This document shows positions 8,764 to 18,389 of a stretch of DNA of 64,000 nucleotides, piece by piece. The translations under genes were made by a program, and so were the position numbers. Source of the stretch: Campylobacter sp. MIT 21-1684 (lineage in GTDB: Bacteria; Campylobacterota; Campylobacteria; Campylobacterales; Campylobacteraceae); NCBI RefSeq assembly GCF_026241315.1, contig NZ_JAPHNA010000001.1, forward strand, positions 1 through 64,000, given 5' to 3'. A model generated the notes under the pieces. It was not told the origin of the DNA and did not search any database. It saw only the letters and a program-made list of their open reading frames with translations. Position 1 is the first letter of the stretch. Each line of letters begins with the position of its first letter.

Positions 8764-9618
8764 ATCACATTTAACGAATTTAGAACTTTACACCCCAAAC
8801 TTCAATTTAATGAACTTTTTGATTTTTACAGCGTTTTTGCAGGATTTACACTAGAACAGATTGATCCTCAAAAAAATCTTTTTGAAAATATAGAATTTGT
8901 ATTACTTCAAAACTATGAAAACATTAAAAACATCTTTGAAATTGATTCTCACAGCTCTTACGCGCTTTCACTTTTTGCAAAAAACAATAGAAAAAGATAT
9001 TCTATCAATAGAAGAATTCACCATTTTAAAGCTCTAACTCTTCTTAAGAAACTTCTAAAAACAGGAATTGTAAAACTCGAAAAAAGTAAGGAACAAAAGA
9101 TCATTAGGAGAAAAGGACAAAAACTAAAAAAATATTTAAGAACATATACAATACAAGATAAAATCATTTTTAAAGATAATTTTACACGTTTTTTCTTCCG
9201 TTTTTTAAAACCAAATGAAACTCTGATTATTCAAGGCAAGCATAAACAACTCTTAGAATTAATCAAAGAAAACCTAGAACACTATCAAAGTTTTTGTTTT
9301 GAACAATTTTGCCGAGAATTTGTAGAAAAATATTTTAGTATCAAAGATGTACAAAGCTATTGGGATAAAAAAACAGAAATTGATTTATACTACAAAGATG
9401 AAAAATTGTGTCTCATCGGAGAGGTAAAATTCAAAAAGAAAAAAATTTGTAAAAATATTTTTACTCTTTTAAAGACCAAAACAAAAGTTCTTAATATCAA
9501 ACCAAACTATTATATAATTTGTTCAAAAAATGGCTTTAGCAAAGAAATTATAAAACTTAAAGAACCAAATTTGCTTTTATTTGATATGAATGACTTTAAA
9601 CAATTTAAGGACTTGTGA
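8764..9618 (+). CDS. PD-(D/E)XK nuclease-like protein with an atypical start
   Basis: An uninterrupted reading frame of about 284 codons, well beyond the short ATG-initiated part at 9406-9618. The N-terminal half is basic and hydrophobic. The C-terminal half has KKTEIDLYYKDEKLCLIGEVK, cut here as EIDLYY...GEVK, the D...ExK pattern of PD-(D/E)XK nuclease-fold domains such as DUF234. No ATG, GTG or TTG lies near the beginning. The codon 5 nt after the Shine-Dalgarno AAAGGA is ATC at 8764, so I place the start there, probably replacing an ATG. The frame overlaps flgS by 4 bp. Its place matches the C. jejuni gene Cj0792. The open frame suggests the gene is still used or was damaged recently. Function unknown. 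Confidence 0.65.
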   Translation: MTFNEFRTLHPKLQFNELFDFYSVFAGFTLEQIDPQKNLFENIEFVLLQNYENIKNIFEIDSHSSYALSLFAKNNRKRYSINRRIHHFKALTLLKKLLKTGIVKLEKSKEQKIIRRKGQKLKKYLRTYTIQDKIIFKDNFTRFFFRFLKPNETLIIQGKHKQLLELIKENLEHYQSFCFEQFCREFVEKYFSIKDVQSYWDKKTEIDLYYKDEKLCLIGEVKFKKKKICKNIFTLLKTKTKVLNIKPNYYIICSKNGFSKEIIKLKEPNLLLFDMNDFKQFKDL

Positions 9619-10637
9619 TGAATGAAAATATTTTAAAAAGTTTGGATTCAAATGAAAAAGAAACCTTACAAAAAGGTCTTCAAAGCTTAATTGAACAAAC
9701 CTATGTTATAGAAAACGAATACAAAATCCTCAATGAAAACTACAATTCCTTAAGAGCTATGGTAAGCGACATCATTGAAGTTTTACCAACTGCTCTTTGG
9801 ATACTTGATGAGCAAAAGAACACTCTTTTACAGAACAAACAAGCTTTAAAAAATCCACAACTTCTGCATAATATAAAACTTGAAAAAAAACAAGATGAAC
9901 TTGAATTTGACGGCAGCTTTTATACTGTTACCATCATAAAACACAATCAAAAAATAATCATTAGCGCAACAGATATTAGCCACGAAAAACATAAAGAGAG
10001 GCTCGCGAGTATGGGAAGTGTTGCGGCTCATCTCGCACACGAGATACGCAATCCTATAGGATCTATTTCTTTATTAGCTTCAACACTGTTTTCCAAAACA
10101 GAATTAAAAAATAAGCATATTGTTTTAGAAATACAAAAAGCTATTGCAAGGGTTGAACGTATAGTTAATTCTACCTTGCTTTTTACCAAAGGAGTGTATG
10201 TTAATGCAAAAGAGTTTAACCTTTTAGAACTCAAAGAGGAATGCGAACAAGCCATTTCTTCATATAATTTTTCTTTAAATATCAATTTTAAAATTGCTTT
10301 TTTTGATCTCATTATCAAAGCAGACAAAGCTCTTCTAAGTCTTGTTTTACAAAATCTCATTTACAACGCAATTGACGCACTCGAAGAATCTGAAAATAAA
10401 CAAGCTCAAATTACAATAAAAGCTTTTCTTAAGAAAAAGAATCTTTGTGTTCAAGTTTTTGATAACGGTTGTGAAATCAAAGATAAAAAACTTGTCTTTG
10501 AAGCCTTTAAAACAACAAAGCTTAAGGGTAACGGTCTGGGACTTTCTCTTTCAAAAGAAATTATTCTTGCTCATAGAGGAAAAATTGGCTTTGAAACAAA
10601 ACCGAAACACTTTTATTTCACTTTGCCTTTGTCTTAA
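9615..10637 (+). CDS. flgS: Flagellar sensor histidine kinase FlgS
   Basis: Cytoplasmic histidine kinase of 340 aa that phosphorylates FlgR in response to the flagellar export apparatus and so turns on sigma-54 flagellar genes. No membrane segment is present. A PAS-like region (about 50-125) is followed by the H-box AHEIRNPIGS with His142. The N-box NLIYNAIDAL, a D/G1-box with VFDNGCEI and the G2-box GNGLGLSLSKEI complete the ATPase domain. It overlaps the preceding gene by 4 bp as in C. jejuni (Cj0792-Cj0793). An A8 tract at 9893-9900 lies inside the gene; such tracts cause phase variation of motility in C. jejuni. The frame is intact here. Partner flgR is at 54497. Confidence 0.9.
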   Translation: MMNENILKSLDSNEKETLQKGLQSLIEQTYVIENEYKILNENYNSLRAMVSDIIEVLPTALWILDEQKNTLLQNKQALKNPQLLHNIKLEKKQDELEFDGSFYTVTIIKHNQKIIISATDISHEKHKERLASMGSVAAHLAHEIRNPIGSISLLASTLFSKTELKNKHIVLEIQKAIARVERIVNSTLLFTKGVYVNAKEFNLLELKEECEQAISSYNFSLNINFKIAFFDLIIKADKALLSLVLQNLIYNAIDALEESENKQAQITIKAFLKKKNLCVQVFDNGCEIKDKKLVFEAFKTTKLKGNGLGLSLSKEIILAHRGKIGFETKPKHFYFTLPLS

Positions 10638-10682
10638 AAAATAATTTTTATTTTACTATGTTTTGAAAAAATCAAAAGCTAA

Positions 10683-13600
10683 CTATCCGGCGTATTTGTT
10701 TGAAATCTCCTCACCTATGCTATCAGAAATAACAAAACCAGTATGATACAACAAGCACGAACCTAAGCTTACAACTTTTAAAACAAGTTTTTTATTGTTT
10801 TTTTCATTTGGATTGTGAGCATTTCGAGCCAAATCGTGAATTTCATAAATAAGTTCTCTATTAAGCTTAGTCAAATCAAGTTCTATAATATTATTCTCAA
10901 ATTCTTTAGGTTCAGCAAGATGATTGTGTGTTTTATTCGAATGAAATTTCTTTACTGCCTTAACATCTCCACTTTTTAGTTCATTTAAATCCTTAATAGC
11001 TTTTAAAGAAAAATTAATTTTTCCATCATCTGTTTTATAATTTAACAAAAATCCAAAAGCTTTATTCTTCATTGTCTCATCTCTATAAAGTTCTTCAATT
11101 TCATTAACATACGATTCAAAAACAGTTGCTTCAAATGAAGAATAAAAATCCAAAATTGTAAGTCTTCCATAGCGTTTATTATTTTTACTTATTAAAGACT
11201 TAAATTCCTCTATCTTTCCTATACTCAAAAGCTCTCCATTGCCTTTAAGTTTTGAAAAATCTATACTCTTTGTATAGTCTATATCTTTAAATTCCTCATA
11301 ATATTTTTCAAGCGGATGTCCTGAAACATAGATTCCTAAAATCTCTTTTTCAAATCCTAGTTTGTCCATAACTTCAAATTCTTTTTCACTTCGTGGCAAA
11401 GAAATTTGGAGTCCTGAAGTTAAGTCCTCATCAGCAAATAATGAATTTGCTGAATTTTTTCGCACTTCAGACATTTTTCGAGAACTTTCTGCAAGTAATT
11501 CTAGATTATCAAACAAACATTTTCTTGTATAACCAAACTCATCAAAAGCTCCAGCTTTTATAAGACTTTCTAAAGTACGTTTATTAATTTTACTTGGTTC
11601 AATCTTATTCAAAAATTCCTCTATACTCTTAAATTCACCTTGTTCTCTTACTTCAAGCAGGTTTTCAACAGCAGGAATTCCAACACTTTTAATGGCTCCA
11701 AGCCCATAAACAATAGCATCTTTATTATTCTCAAGAGCTATGGCGCTGAATTCGCGCATAGCTTTGTTAATAGAAGGTGGCATTAGTTTAATATCCATTC
11801 TTTTCATTTCATCAATATACAAAGCCACTTTCTCTACATTGTTTTCCTCACTCGTCAACAAAGCAGCCATAAATTCACTAGGATAATAAGTTTTTAAATA
11901 GGCTGTTTGAAAAGTGATAAGTGCATAAGCAGCTGAATGGGATTTATTAAATCCATACCCTGCAAACTTTACAATAAGCTCCCAAAGTTCTTTAGCTTTA
12001 GCACGATTATATCCTTGTTTTTCAGCTCCATCTGCGAATTCACTTTTTAGTTTTTGCATTTTTTCTGGATCTTTTTTTCCCATAGCACGACGAACAACAT
12101 CAGCACCACCTAAAGAAAAACCGCCGATAATTTGTACAATCTGCATAACCTGTTCTTGGTACACTATCACTCCGTAAGTAGGCTCTAAAACATTTTCTAA
12201 AACTTCAAAAGAATATTGAATTTTTTTCAAACCGTGTTTTCTGTCTATAAAATCGTCAAGCATTCCAGATTCCATAGGACCGGGTCTGTAAAGTGCTAAA
12301 ACAGCAATAATATCTTCAAAACGTTCCGGTTTTAATCTAGCATTCAAGCTTTGCATTCCAACTGATTCTATTTGAAAAATACCTAAGGTATTGCCACTTT
12401 GTATAGTTTCATAAACCTTAGAATCGTCAAGTTCTATTGTCTCCCAAATAATATCTGTGTTGTATCTTTTTTTGATAAGTTTTATCGCATTATCAATTAC
12501 TGTGAGAGTTTTTAATCCTAAAAAGTCAAATTTTATTAAATCCACATCTTCTAAATGATCTTTAGAATACTGAGTTACTAAATGTTTTTCATCATTTTTG
12601 CTTTGCCGAAAAAGCGGGGTTTTTTTCCATAAAGATTCATTTGAAATAACAACACCAGCAGCGTGCATACCTGCATTTCTATTTAAGCCTTCTAAAGCTT
12701 TAGCATATTCCCAAACTTCGTGACCTTTTGGATGTTTGTCTATAAATTCTTTTATTTTTGGCTCTTTTTTAAACGCTTCATCAAGTGTGATCTTAAGCTC
12801 CTCTGGGACAAGCTTGGCAAGTTCATCTGCATCAGCTATACTCATATCACAAACTCTAGCAACATCACGTATAACTCCCTTAGCAAGAAGTTTGCCAAAA
12901 GTAATTACTTGTGCAACCTTATCAGCCCCATATTTATCGATCACATAATCAATAACTTCAGAGCGTCTCTCTTGGCAAAAATCCACATCAATATCAGGCA
13001 TAGAAACACGTTCGGGATTTAAAAACCTTTCAAAAAGTAAATTATAAGGAATTGGATCTAAATCGGTAATTTTCAAACAATACGAAACCAAACTTCCAGC
13101 AGCCGAACCTCTACCGGGACCAACAGGGATAGCTTTATCTTTTGCAACTTTAATAAAATCATGTACTATAAGCATATAACCTGCAAATTTCATATTTTTA
13201 ATGATTTGCATCTCTGTTTCTAATCTTTGTCTGTATTCTTCGTGTTTCTTTCTATCAATAAACTGAAGTCTTTGCTCAAGTCCTTGTCTGCAGAGAAAAT
13301 CAAAAACGACATTATCATTTTCAAAACTAAATTCTTTTTGCTCTTCTGGTAGCGGTATTTTGTACTCTCTTGCATAATCACGAGTAAATTTAAAATTTGG
13401 CGGAGTAGGATTTCCAAGATTAAGATCTAAATTGCATTTAGCAGCTATTTCTTGCGTATTTTCAATAGCTTCTGGAATATCGGCAAAAAGCTCACTCATT
13501 TGCTGGGGAGTCTTTACATAAAATTCGTGCACACTATGTCTCAATCTATTAGGGTCATTAAGCTTTTTTCCCATAGCTATACACATAAATACTTCGTGTG

Positions 13601-14270
13601 CAGCTGCTCTTTCTTTAAAAGTGTAGTGAGTGTCATTGGTAGCAATGATTTTAATATCAAGCTCTTTAGAAAGTTTAATGATATTATCATCAATAGCCCG
13701 TTGATCAACTATTCCGTGTCTCATAAGCTCTAAATAAAAATCATCTTTAAAAACTTTTTTATACCAAAGAGCGACTTCTTTAGCCGCTTCATATCCTTTA
13801 GCACCAAAACGAATATTTTTTTCACTGCGAACATTTAAATGCCAATTAATCTCCCCCTGTAAGCAAGCCGAAGAGCAAATTAAACCCTCACTGTATGTTT
13901 CTAATAACTTCTTATTGATACGAGGATAATAATACAAACCTTGTATATAGCTTTGTGAGCTAAGATACATCAAATTTTGATACCCCTTTTCATTTTTTGC
14001 ATACAAGCACAAATGAAATCTTTGCCTTGAACTTTTATCTCCTATATCATCGTGATTATGCAAATATGCTTCAAGTCCTATAATAGGCTTAAGTCCGTAT
14101 GCTTTCATAGTTTGATAAAAGTCAATAGCTCCAAACATATTACCATGATCTGTCATAGCAACGCTTGTAGCGCCTTGTTCTTTTAAAGTTTGAGCGAGTT
14201 CTTTTAATTTATTCGCTCCATCAAGCAAAGAGTATTCTGTATGTAAATGAAGATGGGTAAATTGACTCAT
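10683..14270 (-). CDS. dnaE: DNA polymerase III alpha subunit
   Basis: Replicative DNA polymerase catalytic subunit of 1195 aa. The N-terminal PHP domain starts with HLHLHTEYSLLDGA (about 7-19). The palm domain has GPGRGSAAGSLVSYCL and PDIDVDF with catalytic Asp426 and Asp428. Finger, beta-clamp-binding and OB-fold regions follow. Length is normal for campylobacters. It converges with flgS (45 bp apart). The 100 bp upstream contain only AT-rich promoter-like DNA. Housekeeping gene, no oddities seen. Confidence 0.97.
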   Translation of the reverse strand: MSQFTHLHLHTEYSLLDGANKLKELAQTLKEQGATSVAMTDHGNMFGAIDFYQTMKAYGLKPIIGLEAYLHNHDDIGDKSSRQRFHLCLYAKNEKGYQNLMYLSSQSYIQGLYYYPRINKKLLETYSEGLICSSACLQGEINWHLNVRSEKNIRFGAKGYEAAKEVALWYKKVFKDDFYLELMRHGIVDQRAIDDNIIKLSKELDIKIIATNDTHYTFKERAAAHEVFMCIAMGKKLNDPNRLRHSVHEFYVKTPQQMSELFADIPEAIENTQEIAAKCNLDLNLGNPTPPNFKFTRDYAREYKIPLPEEQKEFSFENDNVVFDFLCRQGLEQRLQFIDRKKHEEYRQRLETEMQIIKNMKFAGYMLIVHDFIKVAKDKAIPVGPGRGSAAGSLVSYCLKITDLDPIPYNLLFERFLNPERVSMPDIDVDFCQERRSEVIDYVIDKYGADKVAQVITFGKLLAKGVIRDVARVCDMSIADADELAKLVPEELKITLDEAFKKEPKIKEFIDKHPKGHEVWEYAKALEGLNRNAGMHAAGVVISNESLWKKTPLFRQSKNDEKHLVTQYSKDHLEDVDLIKFDFLGLKTLTVIDNAIKLIKKRYNTDIIWETIELDDSKVYETIQSGNTLGIFQIESVGMQSLNARLKPERFEDIIAVLALYRPGPMESGMLDDFIDRKHGLKKIQYSFEVLENVLEPTYGVIVYQEQVMQIVQIIGGFSLGGADVVRRAMGKKDPEKMQKLKSEFADGAEKQGYNRAKAKELWELIVKFAGYGFNKSHSAAYALITFQTAYLKTYYPSEFMAALLTSEENNVEKVALYIDEMKRMDIKLMPPSINKAMREFSAIALENNKDAIVYGLGAIKSVGIPAVENLLEVREQGEFKSIEEFLNKIEPSKINKRTLESLIKAGAFDEFGYTRKCLFDNLELLAESSRKMSEVRKNSANSLFADEDLTSGLQISLPRSEKEFEVMDKLGFEKEILGIYVSGHPLEKYYEEFKDIDYTKSIDFSKLKGNGELLSIGKIEEFKSLISKNNKRYGRLTILDFYSSFEATVFESYVNEIEELYRDETMKNKAFGFLLNYKTDDGKINFSLKAIKDLNELKSGDVKAVKKFHSNKTHNHLAEPKEFENNIIELDLTKLNRELIYEIHDLARNAHNPNEKNNKKLVLKVVSLGSCLLYHTGFVISDSIGEEISNKYAG

Positions 14271-14372
14271 AGTACTTCTTTCGAAACTTTATTTTTGATA
14301 AGAATTATAAATTCATTTGGCTGAATTTCAAAGAAATTTTCAGAGATTTTCTCAAATATGATTTCAAAATCA

Positions 14373-15343
14373 TTATGAAATTTCTTCGAAAAGTTCTACA
14401 ATAAATTTTGGCAAATCTATTTGCGATGAGTAATAAAAATACTTCGCCAATACTAAGATTCCTATATAAAATTCTTTCTTTTCATCTAAAAATTGACTAA
14501 GATAATTGTGTGCATTTTGAATGATTTCTAAAGCTTGTTTAGTATGTAAAGAATAATATTCCACTACCTCTTCTAAATTCGTCTCATCGATAAGGACAAA
14601 ATGTTCATTTGGTTTTAATTGTGCTTCCATAAACCAACTTTCACATTTATGCTTCGTAGCTAAAACTAAAGAATTTGAGCTTAAAGCCCATTTAAAATTA
14701 CTTGCAACATCATTGCCTTCTAAAGAAATAAGAAATTTGTATTGTAACTGTGCTTGTTTGCTTAAAAAAGGCTTTTTATACTGCTCAAATCCTTTTCCTG
14801 TATGTCCCAGATCACAGCTTTGGGAAGAAAAATAACATTGAAAAAAATCCTGTCTGTGTTGTTGATAAATAGCTCCTCTAAACAAAGCTTTATTTTTTTC
14901 TTTTCAAAACTTAATCTATCTTTAAGAAAGCAAAAATGCCTATTTGAATCAAGTTTTAAAAGTATATTGTTATAATTTTCATTTGTTAGAGGTCTGCTTT
15001 TACAAATGGTAGGTTTTTCAAAAACATAATTAACATCGTTGTAATCTTTCAACCACAAAAAAGTATCGTTAAAATATTTACTAAGCTTATAACCATCATA
15101 AGCCAAAGAAGTTTTTTTAAAAGGAAATCTCCCTATTATTTCACAATTACTCTCTGTTTTAATGTCAAAATCACTCATAATTTTATTGTAATAATTGACA
15201 CGAAAAACTATTTCTTCTAAAAGCGAATCATTGAAAGTACCGATTTTATCAAAAATCCTAAAAAGTTTTCTTTGAAAAAAAAATCGCGGTATGAAACTTA
15301 TACTAATACCTTTAATATTCATCATCAATCTAGAATCAGCCAT
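14373..15343 (-). pseudogene. GT90 (CAP10/LpsA-like) glycosyltransferase, frameshifted
   Basis: Two overlapping frames form one broken glycosyltransferase gene of family 90. The first (start 15343) runs through LKDRLSFEKK and then leaves the family pattern. The second continues with NKALFRGAIYQQHR and FLSKQAQLQYKFLISLEGNDVASNFKW, given here in pieces, then SNSLVL and ESWF, the hallmark sugar-nucleotide-binding segments. The frames join at a run of seven A (minus strand, 14893-14899); eight A would restore one protein of about 323 aa. The gene may be off by slippage, truly dead, or broken by a sequencing error. Relatives modify lipooligosaccharide or other surface glycans, often with glucose or xylose. 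It follows hypA by 8 bp, so it may be read through from the hyp genes, though its role is unlikely to be related. Confidence 0.8.
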
Positions 15344-15351
15344 TTTTTACT

Positions 15352-15696
15352 CTAACTCATTTCAAGACGCATAAGATACATTTGCTCGCCCTCAAGTACT
15401 TCAATATCTATACTTTCACAATAAGGACATTTAAAAATATTCTTCAAAAGAATGGATTTTTTTGCACAAGCTTTACAAAAAATCTCAAGTTCGGCAAGTT
15501 CAAGTTCAAGTTTAGCATTAGCGCATAATTTTGAATTGAGCTTAAAAGTATCAAAACAGCTTTGAAATAATTCGCTTTCAACTCCACTCAAACGACCTAT
15601 TTTTACAAAAATTTTTTCTACTGAATTTGCATTGTGAGAAAGGGCATTTTCTTCACAAAGCCCTATTAAAGATTCAACTATACTCAACTCGTGCAT
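15352..15696 (-). CDS. hypA: Hydrogenase nickel-incorporation protein HypA
   Basis: Nickel chaperone of 114 aa that works with HypB to insert Ni into [NiFe] hydrogenase; in Helicobacter it also serves urease. It starts MHELSI, where Met1-His2-Glu3 form the nickel site. The zinc site is made by Cys74, Cys77, Cys90 and Cys93 (FCKAC...CPYC). It lies 18 bp after hypE and shares its transcript. Complete, normal length. Confidence 0.95.
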   Translation of the reverse strand: MHELSIVESLIGLCEENALSHNANSVEKIFVKIGRLSGVESELFQSCFDTFKLNSKLCANAKLELELAELEIFCKACAKKSILLKNIFKCPYCESIDIEVLEGEQMYLMRLEMS

Positions 15697-15714
15697 TTTC
15701 GTAGCTTTAATTTA

Positions 15715-16689
15715 TCAGCAAATTCTTGGTAATAACTCACCTTTAGGGACCTCTAAAAAGCGTTTTCCTCCAAAGGCATTTTGTAAAACCACCCGCGATC
15801 TTTTTTCACTCTTTACTTCACCTATTATGCTTGCATTTTGATTAAAATTTTGCAAAAATTCAAGAGCTTTTTTTTCATCCTTTTTTTCAACACAAAGCAC
15901 AAAAGTGCCTTCATTTGCAAGTTCATAAGGTTCATAACCAAAAAGCTCGCAAAGCCCTAAAACCTCCTCTTGTACTTTAATTTGTTCCTCATAAATTAAC
16001 AAATCATTTCCGCACTGCATTGCCCATTCATTTAATACAGCACTTAAGCCGCCACGAGTAGCATCTCGCATAGCTACAACCTTAATATTTTGCTGCAAGA
16101 GTCCTAAAACCTCTTTATCTAAACTTTTACAGTCGCTTTTAATATTTGCTTCTAAATGATTTCTTTTCACAAGCACACTTGCACCGTGTCTGCCTATATC
16201 TCCAGAGAGTAAAATACTTAATCCCTCTCTAATATCCTTTGTCTCTTTTTTTGTAATGATTTCGCCCAAAACCGTAGTATTAATATATATCTCATCGCCT
16301 TTGCCTTTTGGCACTACCTTTGTATCCCCGCAAACAACCAAAACATTCACTTTCTCACATTCTCCCTTTATACTTTGAAGAATGCTTTCGAATTTTTGTC
16401 TCTCAAAACCTTCTTCTATAATAAAAGCAAGACTTAAATATAAAGGTTTAGCCCCAACCATTAAAACATCATTAACACTTCCGCAAACACAAAGTTTTCC
16501 AATATTAATATCATCATCTAAAAACAAAGGATTTAAAGTAAAACTGTCTGTACTGAATGCTAAATTTCCTAAAATGGCTGCATCATTTGCCTTACATAGA
16601 ATTTCATTATCAAAAAATTGAAATACAGTACTTAAAAGTTCATTCATTTCCTCACCGCCACCACCGTGTGAGAGTAAAATCTGTTCCAT
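15715..16689 (-). CDS. hypE: Hydrogenase maturation protein HypE
   Basis: ATP-dependent dehydratase of 324 aa that converts the thiocarboxamide on its own C-terminal cysteine to thiocyanate, the source of the CN ligands of the NiFe site. The N-terminal SHGGGGEEMNELL motif and the obligatory C-terminus PRIC (Cys324) are present. The AIR-synthase-like fold is seen in GDTKVVPKGKGDEIYINTT and RDATRGGLSAVLNEWA, both cut short here. Unlike in C. jejuni, where as I recall hypD and hypE adjoin, a 346-bp gap separates it from hypD, and it appears to have its own promoter. Confidence 0.96.
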   Translation of the reverse strand: MEQILLSHGGGGEEMNELLSTVFQFFDNEILCKANDAAILGNLAFSTDSFTLNPLFLDDDINIGKLCVCGSVNDVLMVGAKPLYLSLAFIIEEGFERQKFESILQSIKGECEKVNVLVVCGDTKVVPKGKGDEIYINTTVLGEIITKKETKDIREGLSILLSGDIGRHGASVLVKRNHLEANIKSDCKSLDKEVLGLLQQNIKVVAMRDATRGGLSAVLNEWAMQCGNDLLIYEEQIKVQEEVLGLCELFGYEPYELANEGTFVLCVEKKDEKKALEFLQNFNQNASIIGEVKSEKRSRVVLQNAFGGKRFLEVPKGELLPRIC

Positions 16690-16709
16690 ATATCTCCTTA
16701 AACAATTTT

Positions 16710-16715
16710 ATTATA
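16710..16715 (-). promoter_or_regulatory. Candidate -10 box of hypE-hypA
   Basis: TATAAT on the minus strand about 20 bp before the hypE ATG, with Shine-Dalgarno AAGGAG in between (16694-16699). The very short leader suggests that transcription begins close to the gene. Confidence 0.4.
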
Positions 16716-17035
16716 TCACAGAATTTCCGCTAGCTTCATCATTCACTCTAAGAGTTTTTACAAGAAATTCATATGTAAAATTAGAACTTTTTTTACATAG
16801 TCCTAGCTACCTTCTAAAAATAAGTTTAAAACAATACATCTAGTCTTAGAAATTTTAAGTCATCTAAGTTAAACGAATCTGCTTTGACTATAATGAAAAA
16901 ACAAAAATTTGTTACACAGCAACAATTATTTTAAGTGCCTCATACAAATATATACGAGTAAAGTGTTATTAGAATAAGAAACTTGCTCCGACATTCTTTT
17001 ACACAAGCTATTTTTTAAAAAATTCTTAAAAATAA
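16716..17035. other. Non-coding gap inside the hyp cluster
   Basis: About 320 bp between hypD and hypE with no open frame longer than some 23 codons. On the minus strand short fragments separated by stops look like decayed coding sequence, for example VKADSFNLDD and FLVKTLRVNDEASGN, but I could not assign a parent gene. No RNA structure stood out. Confidence 0.5.
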
Positions 17036-18124
17036 CTATTGAGCTTTTGCATATTTATAGTACGCAGCACAAGCACCTTCTCCAGAGACCATACAGCTAC
17101 CTATTGGATTCTTTGGGGTACAGGCTTTGCCAAAAACTTTACATTCATAAGGTTTTGCCAAACCTCTTAAAATTTGTCCGCAAATACAGGCTTTATTTTC
17201 ATTTTTACTTTGTACTGAACAGTCAAATACTTTACTCGCATCATAATGACTAAATTCATCTTTAAGTTTTAAGCCACCATTCTTAATCAGTCCTAAACCT
17301 CTAAATTCAAAATCACAAAGCTCAAAATATTTTTTTATCAATTCCTGAGCCTTTATATTTCCTGAAAAACTCACAGCTCTATTGTATTGATTATATACTT
17401 CTGCCTTATCTGCATTTATTTGTTCTACTATATTTAAAATGCTTTCTAGTATATCAACAGGTTCAAATCCACTCACAGCAATAGGAGTATTAAATTTCTT
17501 AGACAAAGGTATGTAAATATGATACCCGGTAATCACACTCACGTGTGAAGGTCCTAAAAAGGCATCTATTTTTACATTTTCATCATTCATTATTGCCTCA
17601 ACAGGAGCCGGTACTGTAATATGATTGATATGAAAAAAAATATTTTTTATATTTTGCTCCCTTGTTTTTTCCAAAAGTAAAGCCGTCATTGGAGTTGTTG
17701 TTTCAAAACCTATGGCAAAAAATATAATTTTTTTCTGTGCATTTTCTTTTGCAATTTGAAGAACATCAAGTGGAGAATAAAGTGCCCTTACATCAGCACC
17801 TCTAGCTCTTAAATCAAGCAAAGAAAAACTACTCCCGGGCACCCTAAGCAAATCACCAAGTGTACAGAAAATAACATCTTGCATAGAAGCAAGTTTGATT
17901 GCTACATCTATTCGCGATCTTGGCATTACGCACACGGGACAGCCTGGTCCGTGTATAAAATTAATCTCTTTTGGCAACAAAGCAGGTAAAGCGTATTTCA
18001 TAATACTATGAGTATGTCCCCCGCAAATCTCCATAATATTAATAGTACGAGTAATTTTTTGAGCTATAAGCTTTTTTAAAGCAAAAAGAGTTTCTTTAGC
18101 CCTAAAATCATCGATGAAATTCAT
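17036..18124 (-). CDS. hypD: Hydrogenase maturation protein HypD
   Basis: Iron-sulfur scaffold protein of 362 aa that, with HypC, assembles the Fe(CN)2CO unit. Characteristic motifs are CGGHTHSI near residue 34, GPGCPVCV near 60, and the C-terminal cysteine set (ACICGQILRG, KACTPKNPIGSCMVSGEGAC) that holds the 4Fe-4S cluster. The start overlaps hypC by 17 bp. Complete and ordinary. Confidence 0.97.
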   Translation of the reverse strand: MNFIDDFRAKETLFALKKLIAQKITRTINIMEICGGHTHSIMKYALPALLPKEINFIHGPGCPVCVMPRSRIDVAIKLASMQDVIFCTLGDLLRVPGSSFSLLDLRARGADVRALYSPLDVLQIAKENAQKKIIFFAIGFETTTPMTALLLEKTREQNIKNIFFHINHITVPAPVEAIMNDENVKIDAFLGPSHVSVITGYHIYIPLSKKFNTPIAVSGFEPVDILESILNIVEQINADKAEVYNQYNRAVSFSGNIKAQELIKKYFELCDFEFRGLGLIKNGGLKLKDEFSHYDASKVFDCSVQSKNENKACICGQILRGLAKPYECKVFGKACTPKNPIGSCMVSGEGACAAYYKYAKAQ

Positions 18125-18389
18125 TTAAACCTAAATCTCCTTCATTAGCAGATATTTCCCCATTTCTCATCTTTTCAACTATATCTCTGTATGTTTTTAT
18201 ACTTTCAAGTGCAGATTCTTTATCAATTTTTTCCATAGCTACCCCAACGTGAATTAACACAAAATCGCCTTTTTCTAAAGGTTCGCTAATCAAATCTAAA
18301 TTCACTTTTCTTTTAACCCCTAAGGTTTGAACTAAAGCATTATTGTTTTCATCAATATCTAAAATTTCAGAAGGTATAGAAAGGCACAT
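18108..18389 (-). CDS. hypC: Hydrogenase assembly chaperone HypC
   Basis: Small chaperone of 93 aa that binds HypD and then the hydrogenase large subunit, delivering the iron centre. It starts MCLSIP with the essential Cys2 and has VLIHVGVAMEKID with the conserved His. Its start touches the hypB stop and its end overlaps hypD, as expected for a tight operon. Confidence 0.95.
   Translation of the reverse strand: MCLSIPSEILDIDENNNALVQTLGVKRKVNLDLISEPLEKGDFVLIHVGVAMEKIDKESALESIKTYRDIVEKMRNGEISANEGDLGLNEFHR

Noticed and set aside
14373-14885. An independent 170-aa gene
   Set aside because: The GT90 family sequence runs on from the upstream frame (NKALFRGA); it is the second half of a frameshifted gene.
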